Part shown: piece after piece, positions 1 to 13,487 of the stretch
Layout of the letters: every line of letters begins with the position of its first letter
Position numbering within the stretch: position 1 is the stretch's first letter
DNA from: Ceratodon purpureus
Lineage: Eukaryota; Streptophyta; Bryopsida; Pseudoditrichales; Ditrichaceae
Direction of reading: 5' to 3'
Assembly: GCA_014871385.1 (NCBI GenBank)
Contig: CM026421.1
Span: 19,317,981-19,381,980 of the forward strand
Length of the DNA stretch: 64,000 nucleotides
Notes under the pieces: generated by a model
Told to the model about the DNA's origin: nothing
Databases searched by the model: none
What the model saw: the letters and a program-made list of their open reading frames with translations, nothing else
Program-made: the position numbers and the translations under genes

Positions 1-1384
1 TGCGCTGCCTTTCTCTGTCAGCACCTGCACCACTGTCACGACCTCCATCACGCCTTCCTTCATCCCTGTCTCTCCTTTGGAATCGCTGCAAACACACGCG
101 AACTGTTAGTCAATTGACACCAATACCGTCTTGACGTATACGATAGCAAAGAGGGACGACTTGGACCAAAGAGCCCAACACGTCCACCTCTAACCACTTC
201 GGTAAAGCGAGTCCGTATTTAGCAGCTATGTTCAGAAGAAAGAACAGCGACACCCAGAAAACTACAACAATGTAAAATTGGATGCGTGTGCCTAAACTCC
301 TTTCCAGATGTTGCAATAGAGTGCACTATTGTCACAACTTCTTGCGTCTACACAATCAATCTCCTATAAAAGCTGTAATTTATGGATTGCAATACCTGCT
401 GAAATCTGCGTCCGCCATATTTGGGTCTAGGAGGAGGCCGGGTATCAACCAAATGGAAGGAATCCTGCAGAATCAAATGAATGATCAGAAACATACTCTG
501 CAAATTGAATTTCATTCTTTGAACAATTTCATCAAATCAGAACGCGACGACAGTAACAAAGCCAAGAACAATAAGCGGTGTGTACTGCCTAACAGAGGAA
601 TCGATTCCCACTGGAAACAATCCTACCTCATCCTCGTTGTGGAAAAAGTTGAAGACCGACGCCCCTCCAGTATTATTGCGGTCGAAACGACCTGCCGTTG
701 CCAGAACAAATGCGATCAGTAACCCTTGCGCAACTAATTCAAATCACACCAGCTCCAGCCAATGCTGTGGTCTGATAATCTCTCCCACCTTACAGTTGTA
801 AACATCGAAATCACACAAATTCTACCAGAGACTTTGATGCAGGATCGTGAACAAATAAAATCTCCTCCCGGCCAGAAAAAATTTAATAAAAAGCGTAGTA
901 ACGAACCCCTAGAATACTTCCTAAATTCAACTAAGACCACGAGAAATTCTTCGCTATTCCACACTTAGAGTAAAATCAGCTACAGACACAAGATTAAAGC
1001 ACGATTGTGAGCGAGTAACTCCATGCTCCACACAGAGTGCAAATCTGCTCTCTAGAAAAATTTGCTCGTTGGCAGGGACCTAAACCCTAAACCATGACAA
1101 CGACCTAAAAGACGTTCCACCCCACAGACGACCACCGAGCAACCAAGACATTGATCGTCGTGTCAAAAGCATGGCGAGAATCCAATCCACGAGAGATACT
1201 AGCTAAACGTACCAGCATTATACTTGAAGGCCTGGCCCGTCCAGTCGGAGGCGCGGCCGACGCGGTCGCCCTTGCTGAAGGGCGCGTAGGGCACATGCTC
1301 GAGCTGCGAGGGCACGGAGGCAGCGTCCGGGCCCCATCCGTCGAGGTTCTCGGCCACCTGCGGCACGCCAAACGCCGCAGCCAT
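1..1384 (-). CDS. EIF3D: Eukaryotic translation initiation factor 3 subunit D (eIF3d), 5' part, truncated by window edge
   Basis: Four coding exons on the minus strand: 1384-1213, 691-627, 464-396 and 85-1, continuing beyond the window. All joins use GT-AG sites and keep frame (phases 1, 0, 0). The start at 1384 gives MAAAFGVPQVAENLDGWGP, the usual eIF3d N-terminus, followed by the family blocks YAPFSKGDRVGRASDWTGQ, FFHNEDEDSFHLVDTRPPP and an Arg/Asp/Gly-rich stretch beginning RFQRRDRDEGRRDGG. eIF3d is the cap-binding-capable subunit of the cytosolic eIF3 complex, which brings mRNA to the 40S subunit. Only about the first 129 residues lie here; the conserved core domain would be off the left edge. 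The small exons (65 and 69 bp) were recognised from family motifs, not from long open frames. Intron 1 is about 520 bp. A telo-box lies about 100 bp upstream of the start. Confidence 0.9.
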
Positions 1385-1483
1385 GGCTGCAAATCGGTGC
1401 GAAAAACGAAGCTCCGAAGCTCCTCCTCTGCAGCTCCGCAACACGAAAATGAAACCAGCGTCCTGAGTGAGAGAGTCGATCTT

Positions 1484-1492
1484 TTAGGGTTT
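1484..1492 (-). promoter_or_regulatory. Telo-box upstream of eIF3d
   Basis: AAACCCTAA read on the minus strand, about 100 bp upstream of the eIF3d start codon. This motif is common near the 5' ends of plant genes for the translation machinery. Similar motifs lie ahead of the RPS9 and RPS15 genes in this window. Its role here is inferred from position and motif only. Confidence 0.5.
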
Positions 1493-4400
1493 GGCGCCCA
1501 TGGGATGCGTCCTCAAACCCATTCTGGGACCCAAAACCACTTTTTATCTATTCAAAGCTAACATGTGACTGATTGAAGTCTAAGATATGTTAAGAATGGT
1601 ATCGGTTTTTGGTGCTGTGACGGGGTTTGGTAGTAGTGGGTTTACGTGTGCATCTAATTGTTTGGAGAGGGAGTGACGTCTTTAGGGTACTGTTGTGTGA
1701 GCTTGAGCCGGGTCAGCGCCTTAACATCCAATCTCCAAGACTCTAACTCAAGAATGAAATATTCAGTCCTAAGTTCTTAATTTCAATAATAATTGAGTTT
1801 CTTCAGCTTTTAAACCTCCTCACCTGCTCAATTTCATTTCAAAGTAATTTTAAATATATAATTGTCTTGTAATCGTTGACAATATATTAGAGTTATTTGT
1901 AAAGTCCATCAAAACCTAAGTTTTTGACATGTAATTTGGAAAAGACCGAATCAGCATGATCTCACTGTAGATCCATAATAGAATATTGGATAGATTGAAA
2001 TTTTTATTCATAAAAATTTGGAGGGAAGGAGAAGAATTGGGTAGACGGGGGGGACCGTGAGGAGGAGGAGGAGGAGGAGGAATGGTACTAGCTCTGGTCT
2101 ATGAAAAAAAAAGACAAAAGACTGGATGCCTTTACAAATAACTCAATTAATTTCAATGAATTTACTTTAGAATGAATAATCTTGAATAAGCACAAGATAA
2201 TTTTACTTCACAAAGAATTTAAAGAGATTTATTTTAAGTAATATTATTTAAGAAACTAATAATGAAGCATCTCATTCATCACTAAAGTCCAAATAATTTA
2301 AGAAAAGGCTTTAGAGATTTAATGTGGGATCTTATATCGCCAACTGTAATGTAATTTTTAAAATGTCTTTGAAGACATAGGTAGTTATAAGAGTGTTGAG
2401 GTAATACAATTCTTTTTGCACTAAAAGTAATACATAATATTCATGATGCTTGAAGAATTCTTTTCTATTCATTAAGCAGCTCCATAAATTATGCTACAGG
2501 CGTTGACTTCCTTTGAGATTTTCTATACAAGTAACTAACCTAATTTTTTTTTAGATTAAAAAATAAACATCCTTTTATAGTAGAGATAATCCACATAAAT
2601 TTTCACATTAATTTCTTAAATGTTTCGTCGCAATTTGACAAACCTTTCATGTTTTTAAAGTCAAATATTCTTTTCAATGATGATAGATTTGGGTGTATGA
2701 TAAAAGATTATTTTTTCTATTGTCTTTGAAAATATCTAATTTGAATCCTTAAACTTTTTGAGGACAAAAATGGTCTTTAAGTACTATTTTTGATGATTTT
2801 ATGTAATTGTACTAGTGGGACTCGTGCCCTTGAGCACATTGACCGCAACTCGGTTTGTTTCCTCCATGATTCTACCGCGGAACCGTCGTATGAGACAAAC
2901 CATCCTTAATTGTAAGATAGATTATTTGATTCTCCTTGGTCTCAATAATATAACGTGTAAAGTTTAATATATATTATAAGAAACTTCATCTCTGAATAAT
3001 AAAAACAATAAAAAATTTAATCTTTTTGGAAAATACATTTTTATATTGTTGGAACAAAGATAAATTATAATATAATTATAGAAAAATGTTTAAAAAAATA
3101 GCATTCAGATTGAAATAATAAATAAAAAAATTACAAAGATTGACATAATATGTACAAACTTCAATCAACAATCAAAAATGTCTTTAGACAAATCTAAAAC
3201 CACAAGCAAACATTTTATTCACACAAACTTTGTGCTTTGTAAATGCTTTATGAAAGTAAGAAAGTTAAATGAACATTAGAAAACACTAAATAAAAAATTA
3301 CACGTCATTATTGAATACAAACTTTATTAAAGGCCCTTAAAAAGTTTAATGGAACTTAAAATGTGTTGAATTTATAGGTATCGTAGTTAAATTAGAAAAA
3401 GTTGATTTTTAAAAATTCATCTTGGAGGTATTCGATATATTAAATTTTCAACATTGTGAAAATAAAACTACTTGTGAACTTCAAACGTATATAAATAAGT
3501 TTTTAAATTTATAACGTACATAAATAAGTTTTTTAAGTTATATACGTATATAACGTATATACATGGTATAGATTAAAGGTGTGAACTACTATTTTTTATT
3601 TTATGGAATGTAATGCCTTCTTGCCTTTAAATAAAGTAGATTCTATAGATTTTTTGCAAAGGCAACAAAAAAAAAAATGATTACAGTCACATGGTTAGTG
3701 TACAAAGCTTTTCAAGTAGCATTGACATCCTAAGGATTTTTGATAATGAATGTAAAATCCTAAGTATAACTATATAATAGTGGAATGTGCTATCATAAGA
3801 AGTAAAAGGTTGTCTTCAAAAAGCCATTGAAGGTCTACTAATTGCTTATTCTAACTAAATTACCATCCTCAATAAATTGTAAAACTTCAATAATTAACAA
3901 TTTGATAGTCACTTTAATGACAGTTGTCTCCATCAAAACAACAACAATCTATTAAAAAATATATAATATTATGGTATTAATGTTTTAAAAAAGAATTATT
4001 TGCCACCCCACTATGACGCATCTAGGGATAATTTGTTGCATTTGTCAAATAATTGACTATGTTTAACTTGCAAATCTTTATTCATTGTAATTGCTCATGA
4101 ATTGATTACTGCAAGTTTATTGTCTTAGACTTACTTGTGATTGAAAAGAATTCATACAATCAATTTTTAGTTGCAAATGATCAATATTAAATCCTTTTAA
4201 ATATTAGACAAAGACAAATAATCCACTTCTCCTTTGCAAAAAATGTTTTTTTAAGGAGTCTTTGATATCTTTCGCGAGCTTATTGTATTAGAATCACTTC
4301 TAATGACTGTAAATCATTTGCTTACAACACTCTATTCTTTTCGAGTTTCAAAAGACTCAAATTTTTACTATCTTTGATATAAAAAGGCACCACAATTTTG

Positions 4401-4510
4401 GTGTAGTGGTTTGAGTTATGACACAGTGATGAGGTCGTTGTGACTTCAAATCCCCATGTTGACGTGGTGCCTACTACCATAGTCTCTTGAACTATGGTGG
4501 GGATTCTTAA

Positions 4511-4732
4511 CCCCTAATGTCGAAATCGACCCGATAACTGTTCATCTCCCTAAAACAATCCTTTATGAAATTGTTGCACTTTTTTTTTGTACTTGATTTT
4601 GAAAAATCCTACTGTAGGATCTTGTTTAGAGCCATCCAATTAGTCTACCTACGAATTTTTATAAATTTTGAATGTAAGGATCTTGAGGTATATTTAGTCA
4701 TAAAAATATAAGGGTCGATTTCGGCATTAGGG
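4511..4732. mobile_element. Short TIR element, CCCCTAA ends (family copy 1, deleted form)
   Basis: The left end CCCCTAATGTCGAAATCGA is preceded by TTAA at 4507-4510. The right end 4712-4732 is its inverted complement with 20 of 21 bases matching, but the flanking TTAA on that side is lost (GATGA). The interior about 4559-4705 is clearly related to 9020-9165 inside the element at 8780-9810; for example both contain CTTGTTTAGAGCCATC. It has no coding capacity. It is probably an internally deleted relative of the larger copies. Confidence 0.6.
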
Positions 4733-5084
4733 ATGAAGACCTTGTTGTATGGGTACCTAAAGAGACCTTGGGGGGTATGACATTTACTTTGTTTTCAAGG
4801 CATTTAGTGTAGAAAATTATTTACCTTCAAAAGGGGGGAGTATTGTAAAACATTCAATTCCAATCACCTTAGCAATTAATGGAAAATAACAACTTATGAT
4901 GGAAAATGACTAAGAATGAGAAACTATTTAAAAATGACATGTTAGACATTCTAATGAAGTAGTTGTTGGTTAACAATACGTCATAAGTAGAATTGAGTGC
5001 AATGTACCTTGACCATATCCAAGGCTCTATCCAACAAAATGGATTTTGAAGCACTTTCTCATTTCACAAATTATAATGATATTG

Positions 5085-5194
5085 ATATCTCACCCTCCAT
5101 GGAAAAACTAAATTGGTTAAAAATAGAATTTTGATTTTTTTTGCCAAAATTTCTATTTTAAACCAGTTTGGTTTTTCCCTGGAGGGTGAGATAT
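5085..5194. repeat. 110-bp near-perfect hairpin
   Basis: Two arms of about 50 bp (5085-5133 and 5145-5194) are reverse complements with only a few mismatches and single-base gaps, separated by a T-rich loop of about 10 bp. The outer ends read ATATCTCACCCTCCA and TGGAGGGTGAGATAT. A transcript would fold into one long stem. It could be a MITE or a young small-RNA precursor; nothing in the sequence decides between them. Confidence 0.75.
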
Positions 5195-6753
5195 TAAGAA
5201 TTAAATCCTAAAAGAAATTGATTTTGCCATGCAAATACTCTTCCTAATGATAATTATTATTTTCCTATCCATGAATATCCAAAAAATATGTGCATTACAT
5301 TGATTGGCAATTCACGAGTACTTATAGCTTGATAGAATTTTTCTTTTTAATTCAATAATTTTGTCTTTAATGGATCATTCACACTCAAATGTTTCTTGAG
5401 TGAAGAAATAATACGTTGAATATAGAAATAGAAATATCATAAGTTGAATTTGTATTATTAGATACAATTCAAATTTAAGAGGACAATTCAATTACATAGC
5501 AATTAATATTGCTTACATTTTTAAGTTATTTCACTTGCATTTGGTTTAAGGTCAATAATTTGAATTGGTTATAAGTCAATATGTGCTAACTTAGTTTTTT
5601 TTGGACATATTATCCATACCATAGGTGCATATATGGTTCAGAAATTTCCAACATGATGTAAACCTAAGCAAATATCATGGAAATTAATTGAACATCTTCA
5701 ATTCCAAAATAACAATGTATCTTTTTTGGTTTAAAAACAAAACCTAGGAATTTAAATTTTTTAAATTTATATAGACAAGTTATTCATTTTCTATGTAGAC
5801 AAGTTATTCATTTTTTTACAACTTGTAGGAAAATAGCCTTCAATGTGAAGGCTTTAATTACAACAAATTTTAAGTTTGATGTGCATGGCTTTGTAACTAG
5901 GCAATAAATCAATATAGACCAAAGTAAATATATATTGAAAAAAAATTAGTTGATATATGACATGTTCAAAGTTTGCCAAACTAGATGTACGCAATGCAAG
6001 AGCTTTAATGTATAGAATATTGCGTTAATCTATAAAGTTTAGCCGTTAGTGCATAGTATTCAATTTTTATGTGCTATTCTAATCCAATTTATATTCCAAA
6101 ATGATTAATAATCTAACGTTGTTTACACAAATGAGATGTAATCTTGATAAAAGATTACTTTTAGAATAAAAACATGAATTCAAGTAATGTTGTCTTAAAT
6201 AAAGTGGTTAAAATCAAATATTATACTTTAAGAGCAACTTAATCGCCAATGGATTGAATAATCAATTAATTTGAGTTCCATGTCCAACATGTTTTTTTTT
6301 CTAATTTTTTATAAAAAATTCAACTTTTGGAAGAAACAAATAACCTAAAATTCAACTTTCATTTGTAACTTATGAAGTTTCATTAGGTAGTTGTTGTTTC
6401 AATTGACCTCATGTGTTCACAATAACTTTGTTAAATAATCTAATTTTAACATTAATCTAATATGATTTCATGTTTTTTTGGCAAATTATCAATATATTGT
6501 TTTGAAAAAACTTGATATTTTCATTTGGAATTCTTTTTTGCCAAAGCCGCCCTAAGTACGGTACAAACTTTGGTTTGGCACGGCTATGATATCCCCTCCC
6601 AATCCTCCTCCTTCTCTCCTAAGTTAGTGCGAAAGGCCCAACAGCAGTTGACGCTCCAACAAAGCCACAGTGAATTTCATATCAACCTCATCTACCCACC
6701 GTAGATTCCACGGGATGAATCGGACGGAGGGGAGGCGCCGGGAGAGAGCGAAC

Positions 6754-6767
6754 TAGGGTTAGGGTTA
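6754..6767 (+). promoter_or_regulatory. Double telo-box in RPS9 leader/promoter
   Basis: TAGGGTTAGGGTTA lies about 125 bp upstream of the RPS9 start codon in a GA-rich segment. Tandem telo-boxes are typical of plant ribosomal protein gene promoters. The assignment rests on motif and position. Confidence 0.55.
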
Positions 6768-6890
6768 GAGGGAGTCGGGGAGAGCGAGAGCGGGGGATTC
6801 AAGGGCAGGGTGGTCCTCGTTCATCTTCCCTTTTCACGCCTGCGTCTATTGCAAGGTGGAAGCTCCGCCAGCTTCATCGCCCCCGCCAAC

Positions 6891-8034
<1,144 letters not shown>

Positions 8035-10500
8035 ATCCTGACCTTTGATTACTCCTAGCAGAGGCTTTATCGGAGTGATTCTTATGATTATTGGCTACTT
8101 TTTAAAAAACGGTTGAATACTCCTTTCTGTGATATACTTCTTTGTCAGGTCTTGTGTCGTCTGTGTGCTTGTCCGTTTCTTATTCTGTTTTCGAAGATAT
8201 CAACTTGAATAAGTAATGCATTTTCTTCACGGATCCGAAATAGTCTTTCATTATTATGTATACCTCCGTACCTCAATCTGGAGATGTAGAATCACATTCG
8301 TAAATTACACATTGTATGGTTAAATATTGATATGGCTAGGAGCTTGTCTTGTTCTACTTCGTCCAATCTACAGGGTCCAAATTAAATTTCCGTTGGGTAG
8401 GACTTCTGATTGAGGCTATCAGCGGTGGTCTCGTTTGCAATGTGTTTATTGAAACTGTTCTTCGATGTAGAAAGGTGGAATCTCATAAGATTGTGATGTT
8501 TGTTTCGGCCATAGTATTTTTAGGTGGTAATTGGCTCATAAACTGTTTTGATAACTATGTCATAATTGTAGAGGGGCACATGGTCTATTGTGTAGAGGGG
8601 CACTATGTCCCACGATTAATGTTATGTCTTATCATGCTATGAGACATAGTCGTGGACAGTCTGTCTGCAGCGAAGCTCATTAAACATACAACCTCACATC
8701 AACCATGGGAACACCCTCTAATTCTCCAACCATGGTCTTCGTAATCATCAGTTTGAGTTGAAACTGATGAGAGCTTTAACCCCTAAAGCATCAACTCAAC
8801 AGTTTTGGTATGATTTTGGGTCCGGTCAGGCTCCCTATTGTAACTTTGGCACAGCATGGGAAATTGTCATATCTTTCTAACAAGACCAAACTTTACTTTC
8901 ATCGGGCCCATAGTTAAGAAATAATTCGTGTTTAAAGATCAAAATTCAATTCAGGGCAGCTCGGGCAGGTTTGGAGTGGTGTACCAAATTTGTGACACTC
9001 TATAGTGACTTCCAAATGATCCTTTCTGAAATCGTTTCGCAATTTTTTTTAAAACTTGATTTTGAGAAATCCAACCGCAGGAGCTTGTTTAGAGCCATCT
9101 AATTAGTCCACGTACCAAGTTTTGAAAAGTTTGACCGTACGGATCTTGAGATATATTCAGTCAAAGTTCCAAGTTTGATAAAAACTTTCAAAGAGCTTCG
9201 TCACCCATTTTTCATTCACCATTTTCTCCTCCTAAACCACAGTATATGCTGTAAAATTCATATCTATTTTGGATTTATTTATATTTTAGATTTCTTTCCT
9301 CTACAATTTCTTTTCCATACAAATGCATGTATACACCGTTCGGATTTCAAAAAATAGATGATCTTTTTAGGCATTTGTAGCGTGGAAAAAGAGCCAATGT
9401 ACATGCAATTCATTTGACTCCTGTCACTGGAAATGTGGTTTTCCAATGCTTCTGTGTGTTGTATTGTCTTCAATTTTTTTGAGCATACTCCCAACTCACT
9501 TTAGAATCCAAAACTGAAGAGCCTCCAACCACACGATCTCAAAAAATTGGCTGTTTCACTCTCCGAAGGGTGGCTGTCCCTGCCGGGCAATACCGAAAAA
9601 AACTTTTCTCTCAAGTTCAAACCTTATGATCTTCCAAATGGCAAGGAGTTACAATCTAAAATTTTGTGTACACATACATGTACAAATTAGGTATTAGATC
9701 CTACGGTTAGATTCTTTAACGTAGTTTTAAATTTGCATAACTTTTCCTTGAACTAAAACAGGGCAGAATTGAGGCAAAATTTGGGTTTTTATGGCCAAAT
9801 GCTTTAGGGGTTAATTCATGACAATTTTTATGTCTCACGATTATTTTAATCATTTGGCTATTAGAATTGAACTGTTACTAGTTACTTTCGTTTGGACGTT
9901 TGAACTATGAGATGTCATCTGCTATTGATATAAGGTAGCCTCTTATACAATAAGGTAGTCTGTTGTATAACCAAGCACTTAAGCAATCTGACTTATATTT
10001 AACAGCAGTAAACCCAAAAATAATTATGGTTGTGTCCGAAATACCTTGGGACGAGTATATGGAGTGGAGTAACTTGTCACCCATACTTGATATACTATTC
10101 TCCTTCGATCAAACTGTGGTGGTCCTATTTTCTTTTGATGATCAAAACCAAAACCAACCACTACAAGATGCATGAGCTTAAAACTACTCTTAGCTATAAT
10201 CAATCATGCTGAAAATGACAATTAGTGGCTCACTTGCTCCCACCTCATACTCCACTCCACATCAACCCAAAACCAACCATGCAACGATACTAAATTTGCG
10301 CAAGTCAAACTACTTACGGAATTTAGTTTACACTCTGGGACAAGTCAACCTAATGGTTTTGGGGTGGTGGTTGGTATTAGGACATGCTACCTTAGACCAT
10401 GAGTTTTACCATAAATAATGTCGTATTTGATCACTTTGAATGAGCAAAAAAGAAGGCTCCTTCAACATGAATTTGGTGCAGTGTAGAAATGATTTGGGCT
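8035..10500. other. Gene-free stretch containing a TTAA-flanked element
   Basis: The first 300-400 bases are probably the RPS9 3' UTR and terminator region. The 97-codon open frame at 8349-8642 has no recognisable domain. The segment 8780-9810 is a TIR element, listed separately. The remainder is AT-rich with no supported gene. Confidence 0.5.
8780..9810. mobile_element. TTAA-flanked TIR element, 1.03 kb (family copy 2)
   Basis: Both ends are intact: TTAA (8776-8779) followed by CCCCTAAAGCAT, and ATGCTTTAGGGG followed by TTAA (9811-9814). Twelve terminal bases are perfect inverted repeats. Exact TTAA duplication with C-rich/G-rich ends is the signature of piggyBac-type elements. There is no transposase frame, so it is non-autonomous. 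Inside are GGGCA/CGGGCAG motifs also seen in the copies at 13897 and 57251, and a block shared with the copy at 4511. Confidence 0.7.
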
Positions 10501-10510
10501 TTTAGCCCCT

Positions 10511-10820
10511 CGATAAACCTCATCGTTGTCTTAATGACAACGGCCCCCAACCAGCGCTTTCATTAGAGGGGGCAAAAAGCCCCCTATATTTTGCATGTTA
10601 ATGAAAAAAAATTAATTAAAAAAATTAAAAATATATAATCTATCCAAAAATAATTAAGTGGGTCTCCCTAGATTAATGCGGGGTCCCAAATTCCATTAAA
10701 ATTATAAAATTTACTAAAAAAGAGCTATAGGTTCTTAAAAATAGAATCATGGTGTGGAGGAGGAAGGGGAGGAGGAGGGGAAGGCCTGCCCCGTCATTAA
10801 GACAAGGGCGAGGTTTATTG
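10511..10820. mobile_element. MITE-like element with about 28-bp terminal inverted repeats
   Basis: The left arm 10511-10538 and right arm 10793-10820 are reverse complements at about 23 of 28 positions; both contain TTGTCTTAATGAC or its complement and ATAAACCTC. The interior is AT-rich with G-rich tracts and has no coding frame. A target duplication is not evident, so the family is unassigned. Confidence 0.55.
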
Positions 10821-11804
10821 TCCGGATAATCTTATGATATGCGTATCAAAGAAAATTAAAGAAATAAAACAGATGTTCTAACAATATGCAAAGAAATTTT
10901 AATAAAATTCTCACATGGGAGCTTGTGATTACATAGCAAACATTACTATTGTCGAATGACATACAATGCTATGTTGTATATCAAATCGTGGTGCAATAGA
11001 TACAATATAAGGTAAAATATTAATCCCTATGGACTATTGTTTGTTTTGTAGACAATTTGGACTCTGCTAAGATATATATTAATTAAGTTAAACAAGGCGT
11101 GTGGAACCTCAAGGTTCACCTACAAATACAAAATTTATTCTACTCACTATGGATTGTTGAAATAGATATAAAAAGAATCTAATCTATAAAGTTTTTCCTT
11201 ATTTTTTGATCTCGTCTAGGATGGGGAAGTAGTAAAATTGTACGTGAAATGCCATGCACCCGTAATGAAATGATTACCAAAAAGCATATTTTAATCATGC
11301 AAAGAACAATGCATTAGGAGAAATGTGGGGTTCCCAAAAGGCCTTGTAAGACAATCCGAAGTAGGTGAATGTGTTGCCCACGCATCCCTCTCTATGTAAT
11401 CCCATTGATCGATATCGTGCCCGTTGACAGCGTTAGAAGCCATAGTGCTAGTAGTGTGACATTAGTGTCCCAATGTCATTAGTGTTGGCACTGTTTGCTG
11501 CGCTAATAGCTTTCGCACACGCCGACGTTGGCAGCGATTAGGTGGACCCACAAGATTTTCCATCGGCGACCTCGTGGCACCATTGATGCCAGCAGGATAA
11601 AGTGCACAAACTACAGCAAAATTTCAGACACGTGAGAAACCCAAAGGCCTTTTAGAGACCCCAGATTTCTCCTAAATTATGCAATTGCCTTTGCCTTTTT
11701 ACACATATATCCTTCACTAAAAATAGAGATATCCATATATCCAGAACTTTGAAAACTTTGTTTACTCTTTATTATTAAGAATCTTACGCTTCATTAGATT
11801 GAAA

Positions 11805-13350
11805 TCAATCAACAATAAGTTTTCTAAGTAGCACAACATATATGCTTTCTATTACTCTAGATAACAAAACATATGTTAATCCTAGTGTGAATGCCTCGCG
11901 AATGTCAATAATCACTTTTGCAGTAATAGTGGCTCTTTGAGCTTTATGTCCAGTCATGGCATATGCCAAAGCCAATAAAAATGTAGACTTGAAATATTTT
12001 CCTATATAGGTGTAGTTAAACTTTGTCTTTCCTTCCTTCAACTTTGTTTTGTAGCCAGATTCTAACATACCTATTATAACTCTTTCAACATTTGTATCTT
12101 CCTTAAGATAAATAGCTTCTACTTTACCCATTGCACCATTGTTGACTCCTTTTTCAATGTTGATATTGTCCAAAACCATGACAAGCGCACCTACAACGAC
12201 TTTTTTCAATTTTTTGAATTTGAGGTCCTTTGTCCAATCATTGAGTTCTTGAATATCAAATGCATTAGGGTTAATGAGCACTAGGAACACTTGTGACTAT
12301 GATTGAATAACTTGGTTATCATAATGTTGTTATATTTATCGACATATATTTGATAGGTGCATAAAGGTGTTATTTGATTATCAAGGTCCGCTATAATTTT
12401 GTTTTCACCTGTAACACATTCACTTAAATAAAAGTCAATTTCTTCTTGAGTCGGCTTTCTATTATGTATGATATTTAGAAACTCTAAATACAAAAGGTCT
12501 TTGCTATGTCGTACGGATGCCTTCAACATCCAGTGATTTCCAGACAACCAGTGTGGAGAATTCTCTAATTAACACAATTCACATGTCGTGGCGGAATCCT
12601 TCGCACGATGATGACATATCGGAGGCAATTGAGCCATATATCCCACCAACAACAATAAATTTCTTTCAGATGGATTATTACAACCCTTTAAGCTTTGTTT
12701 GACTTTAGAATAAATGGCATTTAAAAACCACTTGTTATCATACTCATTTCGTCAATGATGTACACATCAACTTCTTCTAACCTTTGCAAAATAACATTTG
12801 GTTTACGGAGACCATACAAGTAGCCACAAACCGGAATTTTGTAATCCTTATGAATTGTCCTTGCTATACTTGACAATCGTCTTGCTGCTGCAGTAGTCGT
12901 TCCTGAAAGCAGAATTTTTTTTCCCAAGCTCTGCAGATAGTTTGTAAAGTACCGAATGTAGAAACTCTTTCATCTCCCTGGTGTACCTTCGAGAAAATAC
13001 ATACCTTTCAGTGATGTGCCCATCTTATCAAAAATTTGTTGTTGTTCATCTGTTAATATAGCCAATTCCATCTCTTCTCTAAAGTTGTGATTGAAATAAT
13101 CTTGTTCAATAGTTCCAGCTACTTTCTCTTCTCTAAAATTGTGAGTGAAACAATCTTATTCAATAGTTCCAATTCCTTTAGAAACCTCCGATCCAACAAC
13201 CCCCTCTACTTCTCCAATATAATCCGGATCTAAATATGGATGCTTCTCGAGACCTTATCTAAAAACATTTCTTGACTAATTTCGTTCTAAAGATCTCTTT
13301 GTACATAATGAAGTACGTAGTCTTTCAATGAATCAATATTCAAAAAATAA
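11805..13350 (-). pseudogene. Helitron-type PIF1-like helicase remnant
   Basis: Minus-strand fragments in correct order resemble the helicase half of plant Helitron RepHel proteins. The N-terminal part reads LTDEQQQIFDKMGTSLKGM, then a Walker A region FLEGTPGR*KSF in which the invariant Gly before Lys is replaced by a stop. Next come SGTTTAAARRL and the Walker B DEMSM (frame 12927-12721). After a stop-ridden gap a frame at 12547-12281 resumes (LYLEFLNIIHNRKPTQEEI). The C-terminal frame 12290-11805 has motifs GALVMVLDNIN and AYAMTGHKAQ, the family's A-T-HK-Q motif. A segment of about 54 bp near 13085-13170 is duplicated. No Rep nuclease domain is seen. Multiple stops and frame breaks make it non-functional. 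Confidence 0.85.
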
Positions 13351-13419
13351 CCCCTAATTTTACATCTCATAACATGCGATTTTCTAGCGTTTAATAATGA
13401 AAAAAGATTGCCTTCATTA

Positions 13420-13487
13420 AAGAAGAATGTTATAAAGAAAGCTTTCTTCTTCAATTTTCTAAAGGCTTTCTTTATAACATTCTTCTT
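13420..13487. repeat. Perfect 23-bp inverted repeat hairpin
   Basis: 13420-13442 and 13465-13487 are exact reverse complements (AAGAAGAATGTTATAAAGAA on the outside), separated by 22 bp. It sits at the upstream end of the dead helicase. It may be a tiny MITE or the edge of an insertion that split the helicase remnant. Confidence 0.7.

Larger units (their letters stand above)
1560..6560. other. Gene-free AT-rich stretch
   Basis: No open frame here looks like a real protein; those present are short and low-complexity. The stretch holds an impure GGA run near 2056-2082, AT-rich near-repeats around 3480-3560, a direct duplication of TAGACAAGTTATTCAT near 5773-5813, a short TTAA-associated TIR element at 4511-4732 and a 110-bp hairpin at 5085-5194. 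It is probably old transposon debris between gene islands. Confidence 0.6.

Noticed and set aside
110..316. Hydrophobic 68-codon minus-strand frame resembling a membrane protein
   Set aside because: It lies in the intron between eIF3d exons 3 and 4, and the gene model needs no exon there.
282..722. 146-codon plus-strand open frame
   Set aside because: It is antisense to eIF3d exons 2 and 3 and has no family resemblance.
12517..12702. 61-codon plus-strand frame
   Set aside because: It is antisense to the helicase remnant.
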